Source of the DNA: Phragmites australis
Taxonomy: Eukaryota; Streptophyta; Magnoliopsida; Poales; Poaceae
Direction of reading: 5' to 3'
Length of the DNA stretch: 64,000 nucleotides
Assembly (NCBI RefSeq): GCF_958298935.1
Contig: NC_084940.1
Span: 7,532,001-7,596,000 of the forward strand
The first letter of the stretch is position 1; every line of letters begins with the position of its first letter. Both the position numbers and the translations under genes were made by a program. Below the pieces are notes generated by a model that saw only the letters and a program-made list of their open reading frames with translations, was not told the origin of the DNA and ran no database searches. Of the stretch, positions 37,517-49,200 are shown one piece after another.

Positions 37517-38070
37517 ATTTTCCACTGCATATGCGCCTGACATTTTTACCACTTTGTTGGTGGGCATTTGAATTTCTACCAAGTAATATTGCCGGACCTA
37601 TAACTCAAACATTTTTTTAATATTATTTCCTCCATTCGTCTCGAGTTCTGTTTTGTTTTCCACCATATGCCTCGATGACGTTCCACCATTTTTGTAGGAA
37701 TTTGAATTCCGATCGTATATTTTTGCTGGACCAATAACTCATACACTATCTAGACTCAACTACTGTTTTGTAAAACTTTCAGAAGTTAAGAACTTTGGTA
37801 CTAATTATATATTTCAGCGGCAAAAAGAGCTATTTTGGCAAAAGAAAACAAATGTGCAAGTTTATGTAGCAACTCCGACGCCTTTCTTGACAAGATTGGC
37901 AATGGCTGCGATAACACAATTTGTCATGCTAGCTAGCTGCTAGATCGTTTTTCTGTTGTTTTATTAAAACACCATGGAGTGATCGTACAATGTGCCATGT
38001 CGGTCATGTTCGGCAAACAAAGAAGAGGTAAGAGGGCTCGATGACAACGTGAGAAGAAATCCACGTTTAA
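37517..38070. other. Intergenic stretch, no gene seen
   Basis: Two related segments, 'ttttaccactttgttggtgggcatttgaatttc' (37544) and 'ttccaccatttttgtaggaatttgaattcc' (37680), form a weak local duplication of about 135 bp. Nothing else is recognised. Confidence 0.45.
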
Positions 38071-38275
38071 GGACGTGTTTAGTTGGTTTGCTGATCCAGC
38101 TCGTCTCGTTTCGTTCAGCAAGGCTAGTTTTGTCAGGGTCGGAGAACAGTTTTAGCTCGCTCGGCTTGTGAAGTAAATAGTGAAAAACGTAGACACCGAT
38201 GCAGCGAGCAAGATAACCTCTGATTTCTTACCCAGCTAGACAAGGCAAGCGGCGGTAAAATGTCCAAACGCGCCC
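38071..38275. mobile_element. Small MITE (~205 bp), Tourist-like termini
   Basis: Left end GGACGTGTTTAGTTGG and the reverse complement of the right end (GGGCGCGTTTGGACA) are similar inverted repeats of the 'GGGCGCGTTTGG' class. The flanks are TAA on the left and TTA on the right, not an exact 3-bp duplication. No coding capacity. Confidence 0.5.
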
Positions 38276-39210
38276 TTAGTCGCTCTCATTATGCAGGAGT
38301 AATCTTGCATTGGATTCGCTTGACAGAGGAACAAGCAAGACATGTACCGGTGTGCCAATATAAGTTACACACAGAGTGGTCAATGTTTTGTTGCTGAATG
38401 CCAGAAATTAGTGTAGTACAATGCTAGCAGGATATCGACGCCCATGCGTGTTTATGCCGTTTCGGGTTTCTACTCGGCATGTGCTGCTGTACGCGTAGTA
38501 TGCTTGTAATCTCAAGATAGGTCGTGCTGCTCTCGTATACATGGCAATGCAGTCGGTATCTTCCGTGTCGCTGCTTGAACTAAATAAATTGATGATTTGC
38601 CACTCGAAAGATTGACACCTTGAACTGAACTGCAGAGCTTCATGCTGTATACATTCTTCTCCCTGAAAGGTCAGTCACGTTCTAACAATCGATCGTCGAA
38701 TCGAGATTCATGCTCCCTCTGATGGCACCTCCTGAAGCGCCCGCCTTCCCGTCGTCCCAAGGTGGCCGCCGGCCGGCGAGGGAAGCGTAAGGTTCAATTC
38801 CTATACCGCAGTCCGCACATGTAATGTCACACCCGGCCTGATGGCCGATCCGGCGTATCTCATGATCGAGTCCACGCCCATGCCGTGGACAACGCAGCGC
38901 GCCTTGTTCGTTGATCACTCGCCGTTGCGGGGACCGGGCACGGAGCACCGGCCGCGAAATCGCATCTCCGCGCCCGCCGTCGATCGGCCGTATATGGAGT
39001 GTCTCCACGGGACCGCGCGCGTCGCGCACTCCGCCGCCTGCTGCGCCGTGCGGCCAGGTGGTGAGGGCGCCTTGTCACTGTGCAGAACCACCTTGCTTGC
39101 CTGCTCCGTTTTCGCATGCGAGATTTGTGCGTCCGAGTCAGGTCGGACCTGTGGGTCGCCAAATCGCCAATGGGTTTCGGAGGCGAGCGTGCACGCTGCA
39201 GCTAGGCCTC
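38276..39210. other. Intergenic, including an unexplained GC-rich segment (38680-39200)
   Basis: The segment 38680-39200 is strongly GC-rich and open in several frames on both strands (for example 38841-39263 plus; 38682-39029 minus). No domain or family was recognised in any frame, and the open frames are what high GC produces. It could be a captured gene fragment or an old CpG-rich promoter. No splice or start context favours any frame. Confidence 0.3.
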
Positions 39211-39745
39211 AGGCCCGGGCATTCGTGTTTTGGTTGTTTCGGTTCGGTTTATTCGGTGTATGAACAATTCGGTTTTCAGAATATGCACACTGAAGAGTAT
39301 GAAAAATATTGGAAAACCGTCCGGTTCGATTTTTGGTGTTCACCGAATTTCTGATCCCGTCATTCGTGTGCGCCGAGACAACCTGGACGCCTGGCCAGGC
39401 GGGAGCACTCAGCGGCTCTACTTGCCGAGTGGCGCGCAGGAGGGTGGCCCAAGGTTGGCATACGGGAGGCAGCCCAAGGCTGTGGCATGGCGCAAGGGAG
39501 GGCGGCCCAAAGCTGGCCGCTGGCACGCTGGAGGGCGGCCCAAGGCTGTGGCGCGTGGATGTCCTCCTGTGGCTGTTCGGTGCTTCGGTTTTTGACATCT
39601 CAAAACCGAACCAACCACCATACACCGAATAACACAGAAATAGGAACCGAACCGATCACCAAATACCAAAAAAAACAACAATTTCGGTGATTCAGTGTCA
39701 GCTCGGTTCGGTTCTTCGGTTCCCGTGTGTTTTTTGCCCAGCCTA
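39211..39745. mobile_element. Non-autonomous hAT-like element with 'ttcggttcggtt' ends
   Basis: The left end AGGCCCGGGCATTCGTG leads into TTTCGGTTCGGTTTATTCGG; the reverse complement of the right end reads AGGCTGGGCAAAAAACAC then GGTTCTTCGGTT... 'CCGAACCGA'. The halves are inverted relative to each other. Such 'GGGCA..TTCGGTTCGG' ends are common in grass hAT-type non-autonomous elements. A matching 8-bp duplication was not found, so the borders are approximate. Confidence 0.5.
39430..39560 (+). repeat. Minisatellite, ~35-bp unit ('gagggcggcccaaggctgtggc')
   Basis: Four successive copies of a unit containing 'GGGYGGCCCAAGGCTGTGGC' occur inside the hAT-like element, with variation between copies. 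This makes ORFs on both strands look protein-like (Gly/Arg/Pro repeats). Confidence 0.7.
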
Positions 39746-39901
39746 GCTACAGCAATGGGCTCTACAAGGACCCACTGGCACTGCAGACACATGCATAGAT
39801 GGACACGTACAAGACAAGGAGAGTTACTATACTGTAGCATTACATAAAACATACGGATCTGCAGAAAATAGTCCTGAGAACTGATCTCGTGCATTTGAGG
39901 G

Positions 39902-40975
39902 CTACACCCCGATCCACCCCTCGACGCGGCTTGCGGTCACCCACGCAGGGAAGACCTCTCCTGTGTAGATATCGATATTGAGACGACTATCGTTTCCACA
40001 AAATGTAGCTAGGCCTTTCTGTTCTATGATGTGGCTCGTAGCAGAAGAAACGGTTGCATTCTGAATTTCTGATTGGACCGGAGATACCAATCCCAGCATA
40101 CCCTGAACTGGTCAGATTTCCTCTAAGATTTGGTCGGTTTAGGACTAGACACTGATCCCATCTACTTTAGTTTTACTGAACTGGAATGAGGTGGTTGATG
40201 AAAACTCACCCCTATTGCATCTGTAGATTATAGCCTCCTATTTCTGAATGTACACAGATTGTTCTACTGCACACTCTTTGAAGAACAGAAAACCAAAACA
40301 ATCAGTTCCCAGGTCAGCATCCAGGCCTTCTTGCAGCAGATGCACAGGAGTTGCACAGGAGTCGATAGACTTGATACATAACCAACTGCTTGTACGACAA
40401 TCAAATACCCAAAACAGTCCAATTGTTCGAGCTATACCGTGAGATTATTAAGTATGCTCAGAAAATACAATATGCAATCTACATTTCGTTTGACACATAA
40501 AGCCTATTCGCCAGCCAGCAGAAAACCACATTACATGTACAGGCTTGCCTGCGCGAAGCAAGATATTTGGCCAACTTGGCCTTGCTGGCGCCGTACCTGA
40601 AATAGGATAATGTCTTCTTGGACTTCAGTTAGATCGATTGTATAGTCTGCAACTACAATCCAAGTTGGTCCCAAACCCTCAATCTTGATCAGATAGTAGT
40701 AGTACGGCCTGTGGGTAAGCCGAACCAACTCAGCACAGCCCAAATGGATTGCTCTTAAATACTGTACATTGTACTCTGATGCCTTGTTGCAATGCCAGCC
40801 CCAGTCGACTGCACCAGCAAGGCGGAACCGACAAAACATTCCATTGATTCTCCAAAGTTAACTGGTTGAAAACCATATCATACCATTGATTCTCTAGCTC
40901 TGAGGTAAGTAAACCAATTTCCAATATAATAACTGGATGAGAGATGCAAGCGCTTATCCCAGGTGCACAGACCAC
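39902..40975 (-). pseudogene. Possible unidentified exon remnants (low confidence)
   Basis: Downstream of the DUF1350 gene the minus strand has open pieces with protein-like composition: 40839-40590 (EYNVQYLRAIHLGCAELVRL, YYYYLIKIEGLGPTWIVVAD) and 40099-39910 (LNIDIYTGEVFPAWVTASRV). They could be two exons of a small protein: a splice donor-like GTACGG follows the first piece near 40598. I do not recognise the family. Alternatively the sequence is 3' UTR of the neighbouring gene or an old gene fragment. Confidence 0.25.
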
Positions 40976-41096
40976 ATAACTTAACCCAAAGGTGTGAATA
41001 TGAATTGAGTCATTGATTATGAAATCTAGATACAGTAGTAGATACCTTTGTAAGAAGCATTCCGATCTTCAATGGATGTATTGAGTAACTCAAAAT

Positions 41097-44000
41097 TTAA
41101 AGGGATCTAAACCAATCAGCAATAGTTATTGAGAGGACCCTTGTTTCATTGAGAGCCAATGATTTCAATCCCTGGGCAAGAGCATCTGCTGGAGTGTATT
41201 CTGAACCAACTTGCCATTTCACATCCTGTAATACAGCTAAGGTTAGTGCCTGACATGCCTGGAACACATGAACAATGATTTTGTGTAGAGAAATGGTAAA
41301 GAAGATAATAACTCATAAATTCTCTTTAGTATGAAGCAGCGATTTCCAGAATGCCAAATGATGGCCAATGACCCTAATTAAACATCAGCTTGCTTACTTC
41401 CATTCTAGTGCTGTCAACAAGTAGAGACTATTATTGGTGAACAAGATGTTGCTCTTGCACAGATGTTGCTCTTGCACACATGTTGTGGAATTCTGTATAA
41501 CAGCATGTAATGCATATAATTTGTGGATGAAAAACATGATATATTACCTGTATACATGGAGTTAGATGTGTTCCTGAAAGTATGATTTTCTTTATTTGTC
41601 CACCAATAGAGTCTACTCGGGGTCTCAGGACGTCTTCAACTATATCTGTATCATCAATAGTATCGACGCTGAATTTCACCTACAGGACATACATAAAATA
41701 TCATAAATATTAAACTAGAATAGGTAGAGGTGAATCGAGTAGATGCAATTTTTTCAATACCAATAATGTATTGGGTACGCTGTAGGAGTTCTTGCAGAAT
41801 TCACGATTTTCAGGTGGTGTTGGTTTGAATTCAGACACACCTTCTGTAACCTGTAAATAACATGGGAAACAGCTATCATCAGGATGCAGAAGCACTGAAG
41901 CTCATGATATATAGCACCGAAGCACAGTTAAATGTACTACCTGATTCATTACTGATGGTAACTGATCGACAAATTTGCTCAGTGATACCATAGCTTCTTG
42001 ATCATATTCCCGTATAAAACCTCCAGCTAAATCAAATAGAGCCTTCCATGCATCTCCTACAAAGTCATGCCAAGCAAAAGTTAATGTCTTGGTTTGAATC
42101 TTTCATTTAACAAATGTTAGCAGACAACACTGCACATTTTTACCATGCTACAAAATTATGTGTGATTATGCAGGGCAGCAGCAACATTTTATCACAATGC
42201 AGTGAAACTCCAGAAGCTACAAAACTATAATTAAGAACAAGGCCTAGCTTCAACTCAAAAGGGGTTATCAGGTTGCTCAGTCGTTGGAGAGAATATGTAT
42301 AGCTTGCGTTAAAACATAGGGTTTTTTCATGGAGCTTTCAACCAAAGGAATTGTATCAAATAGATAAATGATAGATAACACGAGAAGATAAGTTGTAAAC
42401 AAGCAATCACCTGATGCATTTCTGGCAACAGAGTAAACAGGTGAGGCCTCCATCATAGGCATCAGTTGACTAAAAAGGGGGCCTATCTGCATAAAACAAA
42501 TTAACTATAAGAGAGAGTAACTTCAAAACCAGGAGGAAAGAGCGTAAGGTAACATTTAACAGTGTAGACTCAAATCAGCTCTAAACACAAATTGCATTGG
42601 AAAATTGGAATTAAAGTATATTGACTAGCATTGAGCATGTTCCTCAGATGCGATGTTAACACCTTTTCATTGCCAAAAAGTGTTAGAAAGGCTCACGATG
42701 AATTTACTATGCTCATTTTTTGAATTAAACAACAGATCCTGAAGAGTTCCCCCCATTGACTTCACAATGGACGAGCTAACTGTGAACACAAAAAACCTTC
42801 TATGACTAACTTCAGTGGGAGATCTTCTCCTTTTTTGGTTGAAACTGACAATGCCCCTCCATACAAAACCTCAGACAAACCAAACACATGACAGTATTGG
42901 CTGCAGTACAAATATCAGAGAACAGCAACATTTTGGCAGTTATGAGGGGATTGCAAATGTGGTGTATATGCATCCAAGCAAGGTCAGACACATGGGCATG
43001 GGTTGGCCAGTCATAGCCATGTCAAATTTTATAAACATGCTACAACATCAAGCCAATTTGCAAGGCTCTGATCTGAACCAGAACAATTAGCATCAACCAC
43101 TGGGTCACACTGGGTTTCTTAATCTAAACATGTTAAGTATAGCTCAATATACAATGAATGCAAGAAAACCTCTCGACTGCATCCAGTACAACTCAACATC
43201 TCATTGTGGCTTGAATAATTCAATGCAGTGTTCCAAAGTTAGATGCAGGTATCAACTACTTGGTCACACAAACACATTATATTGTTGAACACCATGCACT
43301 GATACTCATTTAACCTACAGTCAAAACCCTCTTCCCTTATATTTCAAGTACAACTAACTAGCAAGAAGAGTTGAATCAGTAACTTATATCCCTAGTCCCT
43401 ACAGCTAATTTTAGGTCCAGATTTTCTCTTAATCACAGTTATCTAGAAAGTTCAATGTCAACTGTTACTATTGGTCCAATTTCTGTGCCACCTACTTAGT
43501 ATCAGAAAATTGGCAGTGTAAGTCCTAACGTAGAGAAAACAGTAAGGTATGAAGAAGAAAAAGGTACACCCATTCAGGCATTTACCATAAGTAAGAAAGC
43601 CCAGACTAAATACCTGTTCAAAGTAAGGAACAGCCTCTGATGCTGGCCTATTGTTGAATGAGACAATGGCGTTAGCCTAAAATGAGAAGAACCCAACAGA
43701 AAAATAAGAATCAAAATCACGAAGCGCTAAATGATGGGATAATACCAAAAATTTAGGGACCCAAGCTTTTCCAGTCATTACACTGAACTATTCAAGAAAC
43801 AGAAATTTATGCAGATTTCTTATCCCTGAAACATCAGCGAACCTTTGGTATCCTTTCGGAGAAGTAGCTCCCCACCAACAGCTGAAGCAGGGCACCGTTG
43901 CTGCAAACCATCACAGAGTAATTAAGGAAGTACAGCATACACCTTTAACAAATTAAAACACACTTTGAAGCTTCCTATATGGCAAATCATCGATCAAGTG

Positions 44001-44625
44001 GCGCCGACATTTCCAAGCTCAAATCACCTGTGGCCAACGGAGTAGAGCGGGAGCTCCGCGATGTCCAGCGCGCTGAGCCCGGCCTCCGGCAGCCCCGACG
44101 CGAGGAGCGCGTCGTAGGAGGCGTGGAACCTCTGGAAGACCTCCCGCGCGGCGGCCTCGTGGTCGAAGGTGACGTTGTACGGCACGCACACCACGAGGAA
44201 GCCCTCCCGCGCCAGGAGCTCCAGAAGGTAGCTGCAACCAGCCACGCGATCAGCCAACGAGAGTCGAATCGAATAGACCGTTGAACGTATGGACGGAACC
44301 CGCTCACTTACCCGTAGGTGACCTCCGGGACGGCTCCGATGAAGGCGCCGCCAAGGAACTTGACGACCGCGAGCGGGCAGCGGCCGCGCGGGGGCGGGAA
44401 GATGAGGCAGTTATCTCTCAGGTACGGTCTCCCCTTTGGTAGCGCCGGCCTCGGACCGGGGGAACCGAGCAAGGCCAGCGAGCCGTCGGGGCCGAGCGAC
44501 GCGCGGCAGGAGAGGCCTCTGGCATGTTTGGCCCGGTGGGCGGGACGGCGGCCTGGAGCGAGGGGACGACGGTTAGCGGGGGAGGAGGCCGGTGGGGAGC
44601 AGAGGAGGTGAGCCGCCGCCGCCAT
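41097..44625 (-). CDS. DUF1350 alpha/beta-hydrolase-like protein, probably plastid (9 exons)
   Basis: Coding exons: 44625-44312, 44231-44028, 43900-43843, 43676-43614, 42486-42411, 42056-41941, 41850-41761, 41679-41548, 41225-41097; total 1182 nt, 393 aa. All introns are GT-AG and phases agree. The start MAAAAHLLCSPP is chosen over upstream in-frame ATGs because it has the Ala-rich, Arg-rich, acid-poor look of a plastid transit peptide and a strong GCCGCCGCC-type context on the GC-rich first exon. The mature part matches the plant/cyanobacterial DUF1350 family: FLGGAFIGAVPEVTYGYLLELLAREGF (split by intron 1), nucleophile elbow GHSNG (residues 171-175, Ser codon split by intron 2), SFNNRPASEAVPYF, GTHLTPC and ADWF. 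Substrate unknown. Complete, no breaks. Confidence 0.9.
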
Positions 44626-46275
44626 GGGAAGGCAGAAGTGAAGTGAGGTGAGGTGAGACGGGGAGCGGAAATGAACACGAGCTGACGGTTTCGCCACGAG
44701 GCCCACGGCGCGCCGGGCCTTTCTGCTGCTGACTAGGGACGCCAAGTGTCGCCGTCCGATCTCGCGGCAGGCTCTCGGCCAGAGATTTTCCGCCCGGCCC
44801 TGGATGCCACGCACTTTTGCTGGCGGTCGCGTTGCTTCGTCCTCTCCAGCCTCCGCCCACATCGAATCCTGCAGGAGTTAAACGATTTTATGTGAAGTTT
44901 CAGCAAACATTTTTGTGAAAATCTCGTGCTCCAAACAAGTTCTCGAATCGGGCCAGTTTGCGGTGTCACGAGAGACAACCAACCAATCCCTGAACACAAT
45001 TGAAAGGAGCAGTTTAGCACAGGTTTGCATCGTCACTGATGTTCCGCGCCAGAATGCCTCTTCTCCTAGGAGTATATCTTCAGCTGGATGCGGTTTTCCC
45101 TTGTTCGGATTTCTTTACAGTATTACAGAATTTACAGTCCCCCAGCTGAATCAGAACTCGGATAAACACCACGAATAGAGGGGAAAAGAACATGACAAAA
45201 CAAAGGACAGATCTTTCTGAATGAGAACCTAGCCAAATATCATAGAGATACAATGCTTGTAAAACTTCGATACGTTGGAATAACATTGCAGCTATAACAC
45301 AGGATAGAACGGGAGGGGGGATATACATCACCTAATCAGCTGGTCCTGGAGCTATTTTCTATGTACAGTGTACTGGGCAAAATTTGCTATCTCAAAAAAA
45401 ACTTGGGTGTGCTTGTGTCCGAAGATTCATGAACGAAAATACAGTAGGCGATCAACAGACCAAACCTAGAAGTCAACCAGTACGAAGAACTCATAGAGCG
45501 AAGTGAGATACAATAATTTCATTCATATATTTAAGTATAAGATGATTTCATTCATATATACATGCTTGTTGTTGGGTGGAATGAAACAAGTCAATTTTAG
45601 TACTCCGGGTCCACTATCAATATCACATTCAAAGTGCGACGAGTGCGTTCTATCATTTTTTGGAACAGCTCCATCCCGGATCTTTGAAAAATATTAACTG
45701 ATTCCAAACCATTTCATCGTACTGCTCTCTATATAAATAACTAAAAACAAAAAAAATCCGTTCTGTCCCATCCCATCCTATGAACCAAAAACTACCTTAT
45801 ATTATCGTATCTGCTAGTTTCTCTTCCTAGGCATATCCAACAACCGGGTCATTTTGTTCTGCCCCGCCTGCATTCATAGTAACAGTGGAAGGAGTTAGCA
45901 ATTTAGCACAGTAAAAATGGAAGATAAATTGTCGTTAAGATACAAACCTTATAACGTAGGGAAGAAACTAACCCCGTTCGGATAGTCCAGAAAAGAGTAG
46001 TGTACACATTTGCCAAGCATAAACGGCCAGGATACCCCAATTACTGATCCAAAGCCATTGCATTCAGCAGACCTCTCGGTCTAATGAGCAAGGAGCTAAA
46101 TGAGTGTAATTTTTCCGGCCAAGTTGCAGTGCATCACAACATCGGCTGCACTTTAACATGGTATACAAGAGCAACCCTTCATTGCTCGCATTACATATGT
46201 ACAGAGGTGATTCGTCTTTGTTCAAGCTCACCCCAGTAGCTATATGTCAAGAGTATTTTACTCTCCTGATTCTCA
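44626..46275. promoter_or_regulatory. Intergenic interval between the two genes
   Basis: Contains the GC-rich 5' flank of the DUF1350 gene (44626-44880) and then AT-richer sequence up to the stop of the next minus-strand gene. No further gene is recognised; short ORFs here have no domain. A clear TATA box could not be assigned. A small repeat 'gatttcattcatata' occurs at 45518 and 45543. Confidence 0.4.
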
Positions 46276-49200
46276 TCACACAGATATATCCTTCTGAACA
46301 GGCTTTTGAGGGAAGAAAAGGATAGCAAGCAAAGAGCAGATACTTAAGCCAATAACACCATCAAAAGGATGTAGATGGTAGGTGCTAATCATCCAAAACG
46401 GAGTTTCAGGTTTGGATGTAATAACACCACTGCTTTGTATTAGATAACTAGCAGTCATAATTCCAGAACGCAAGCCAATGGGTGCAGCAAGCTTTCCTTG
46501 TGTTCTCTGCTTAAGTCCAAAAAGCACCAGAGAAAGTAGCAAGAAACCTGGTACTGAGGGTAATGACCTGCCATTCAATTGTATTGATGTCACCGTATTT
46601 TAATACTTTGAACAAATGAACTATGCTTGTATTTCAAAAAGATGGATAAAATCATATATATGCATCATGGACTTCATATGTTTTAAAGCTTCTGAAAAAG
46701 GCAACTAGATAGTTTATTGATGCGACAATTCATTTTCACTGAAGCCATCATCTCCCATTTCATGTTTTTTTAACACCCCCCCCCCCACCACCTCCCAAAC
46801 CACCTGCAGAGTCAATGATGGACTGTAGCCCCTCCCAAATCAAACCCAGCTATTCAATGAATTATAGCTCCAAGTCTATTGATGACTGCCTTCAGCATTC
46901 ACCAGTAGTAACATGTGTTAGATATATATAGTTTTCTGTGTAATATCCACATTATATAAGGAGTTTTGTGCATATTGACACTTGTATATGTATTTATACT
47001 GCCCTAGGTCCTACAGAGAATACAAGTTACTATCCTTAATATGGTATTAGAGCTTCCCTCCCCACCCCACGTCGTTCGGCTTCCTCCCCCCCCCCCTCCC
47101 CGGTACCCCCTCACAATGTCGGATCCGTCTGCAGGCCGCTTGCTTCGGGTCTGCATCACCAGGGGCCGTGCTCGCCTCGGATTGGTTCCGCCGCATCTCG
47201 ATCTGGCATCGCCTCAGACCGGGGCGTCGTCCTTCCGCACCAATCAGACTCCTGACGAGCCGCCTCCTGTGCCCGATCTATCCATCCGCTTTGTTCGCGA
47301 CCTGAGGCGAGGCGACTTATTCGTGTGTAACAGAGTCATCTAAAAGCAAAAAAAACAAAAACAAAATTTGCAGCAGCTGCCACTTTTCTTTGCGCTCTCG
47401 CTGTTGCTCACCGCTTCTTTTGCGCTCTCGCCATCGACCGCCGCTTCACCTTTGCGCTCTCGCCGTGGTTTGACACTTCATCATGATGTCATTGAGCACC
47501 GTTTTCGTTCCTCGGTGCTCGGTAATCTTTGATGGTGCCAACTACCGGGAGTTCATGTAGCATATACGCACTCACAAGCGTGGGCTTCGTCTTTGGGGTC
47601 TGCTCTCTGACGACGTTCCTTGTCAGCCTTCTCCTAAGCTTCCGACGGAACCCTTGTAACCATCTGTCGACTAGGGAGACAAAGTAGTTATTGACGTCAC
47701 CACCGTTGCCTATGAGAAGGTTGTCTCTGCCTATCATGAAGCTTTGAAGATGTACCGTGATCAGTTGTCTGACTGTGCTAAGTGGATGGATGATGATGCT
47801 CATGTCGCGTCTATTTCGGTTGCTAGTGTATAGCCTAAGATTTCTTCTAAGATTGTTGAGTTCTCTACTGCCTTTCAGATGTGGACTTATCTTCATCGGA
47901 CCTTATGAGCCTTTTGGAGATGCTCTCTATATGTCTATTGTTCACCAAGAACAGTCTCTTCAGCAGGGCGATGCCACATTTGATGTGTTCTATGCTCAGA
48001 TGTCGGTTGTGTGGCGTCAATTGGACTCCCTTTTGTGTTGCTAGTTGCCGCTCCTGTCAATGATGCTTGGATTTGCGCGCTGAACGGGATTTTCGACGCC
48101 TCTACGAGTTTCTGACTTGCCTTCGTCCAGTGTTTGAGCAGCGTCATGCCCAGCTGCTTACACGACATCCCCGTGTCACGCATATGGAGGCTCTTATGGA
48201 GCTACATTTGGAGGAGACTCGTCTGCATAGTTCTAGATTGTTGCCGTTTCCCTCAGTGTTGGCTGCTCGTCCACCTGTTGCGCCTACGTCTTTGTCTACA
48301 CCGTCGCTTGCTCCTCGTGCAAGTCCTTCACCTTCTACAGCCTCATCAGGTGATGGTGGTCGTCCTCACTGCACCTACTGTAGCAAGGAAGACCATGTTG
48401 AGGCGAACTGCTACTGGAAGAATAAGCATCTTCGACGTTCCTCTGGTGCTTCTACCTTGACTACCTCTTCGACTGACACTCGATAGGAGATTGTGACACT
48501 GCTTCGCCGCCTGGTTGCTACCTCTGGCTCTACACCGACATGTTCTACTACTCCCTCTTCTGTCATTGAGAGACCATCTTCTACGTAATCAAGTACTTCA
48601 CCTTGAATTCTTGACTCAGGGGCATCTTTACATATGACTTCTGATTCTTTTAGTCTATCTTCGCTTCATCCTCTTGTTTCTCCTCTTCATGCTGTTACCG
48701 CTGATGGTAGTTCTCTTTTTGTTGCTAGTCGGGGCACCCTTAACAATTATTCTTTTAGTGTTCCTTCTGTTACTCATATTCCTCAACTCATTATGCAACT
48801 TATGTCAGCTGGTCAGCTTACTGATCATGGTTGTCGCGTTATTCTAGATTTTGACTCTTGTTGTGTTCAGGATCGTCGCACAGATGCTCTGGTTGGTACT
48901 GGCCCCCAGCATCATAATTCTCAGTGTCTACAGGAGCTTGACTGGTTTCGTCTTACTTCAGCTGTCGTTGTCGATCTTTCTGCTTCCTCGACTACTAGCT
49001 TCTTCCAGCAGTGGCATCATCGTCTTGGTCATGTTTGCAGGTCACATCTATCTTCGTTAGTTCATCGTGATCTTTTAGGGTCAGTCTCAGGAGATGCGTC
49101 TTTAGATTGTCAGGGTTGTAAGCTTGGTAAACAGATTCAGTTTCCTTATCCTCGTAATGAGTCAGTGTCTCAACGTCCTTTTGATATTGTTCACTCAAAT

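Noticed and set aside
38785..38810. GGTTCAATTCC, a tRNA B-box-like string
   Set aside because: No cloverleaf can be drawn around it and no A box at the right distance.
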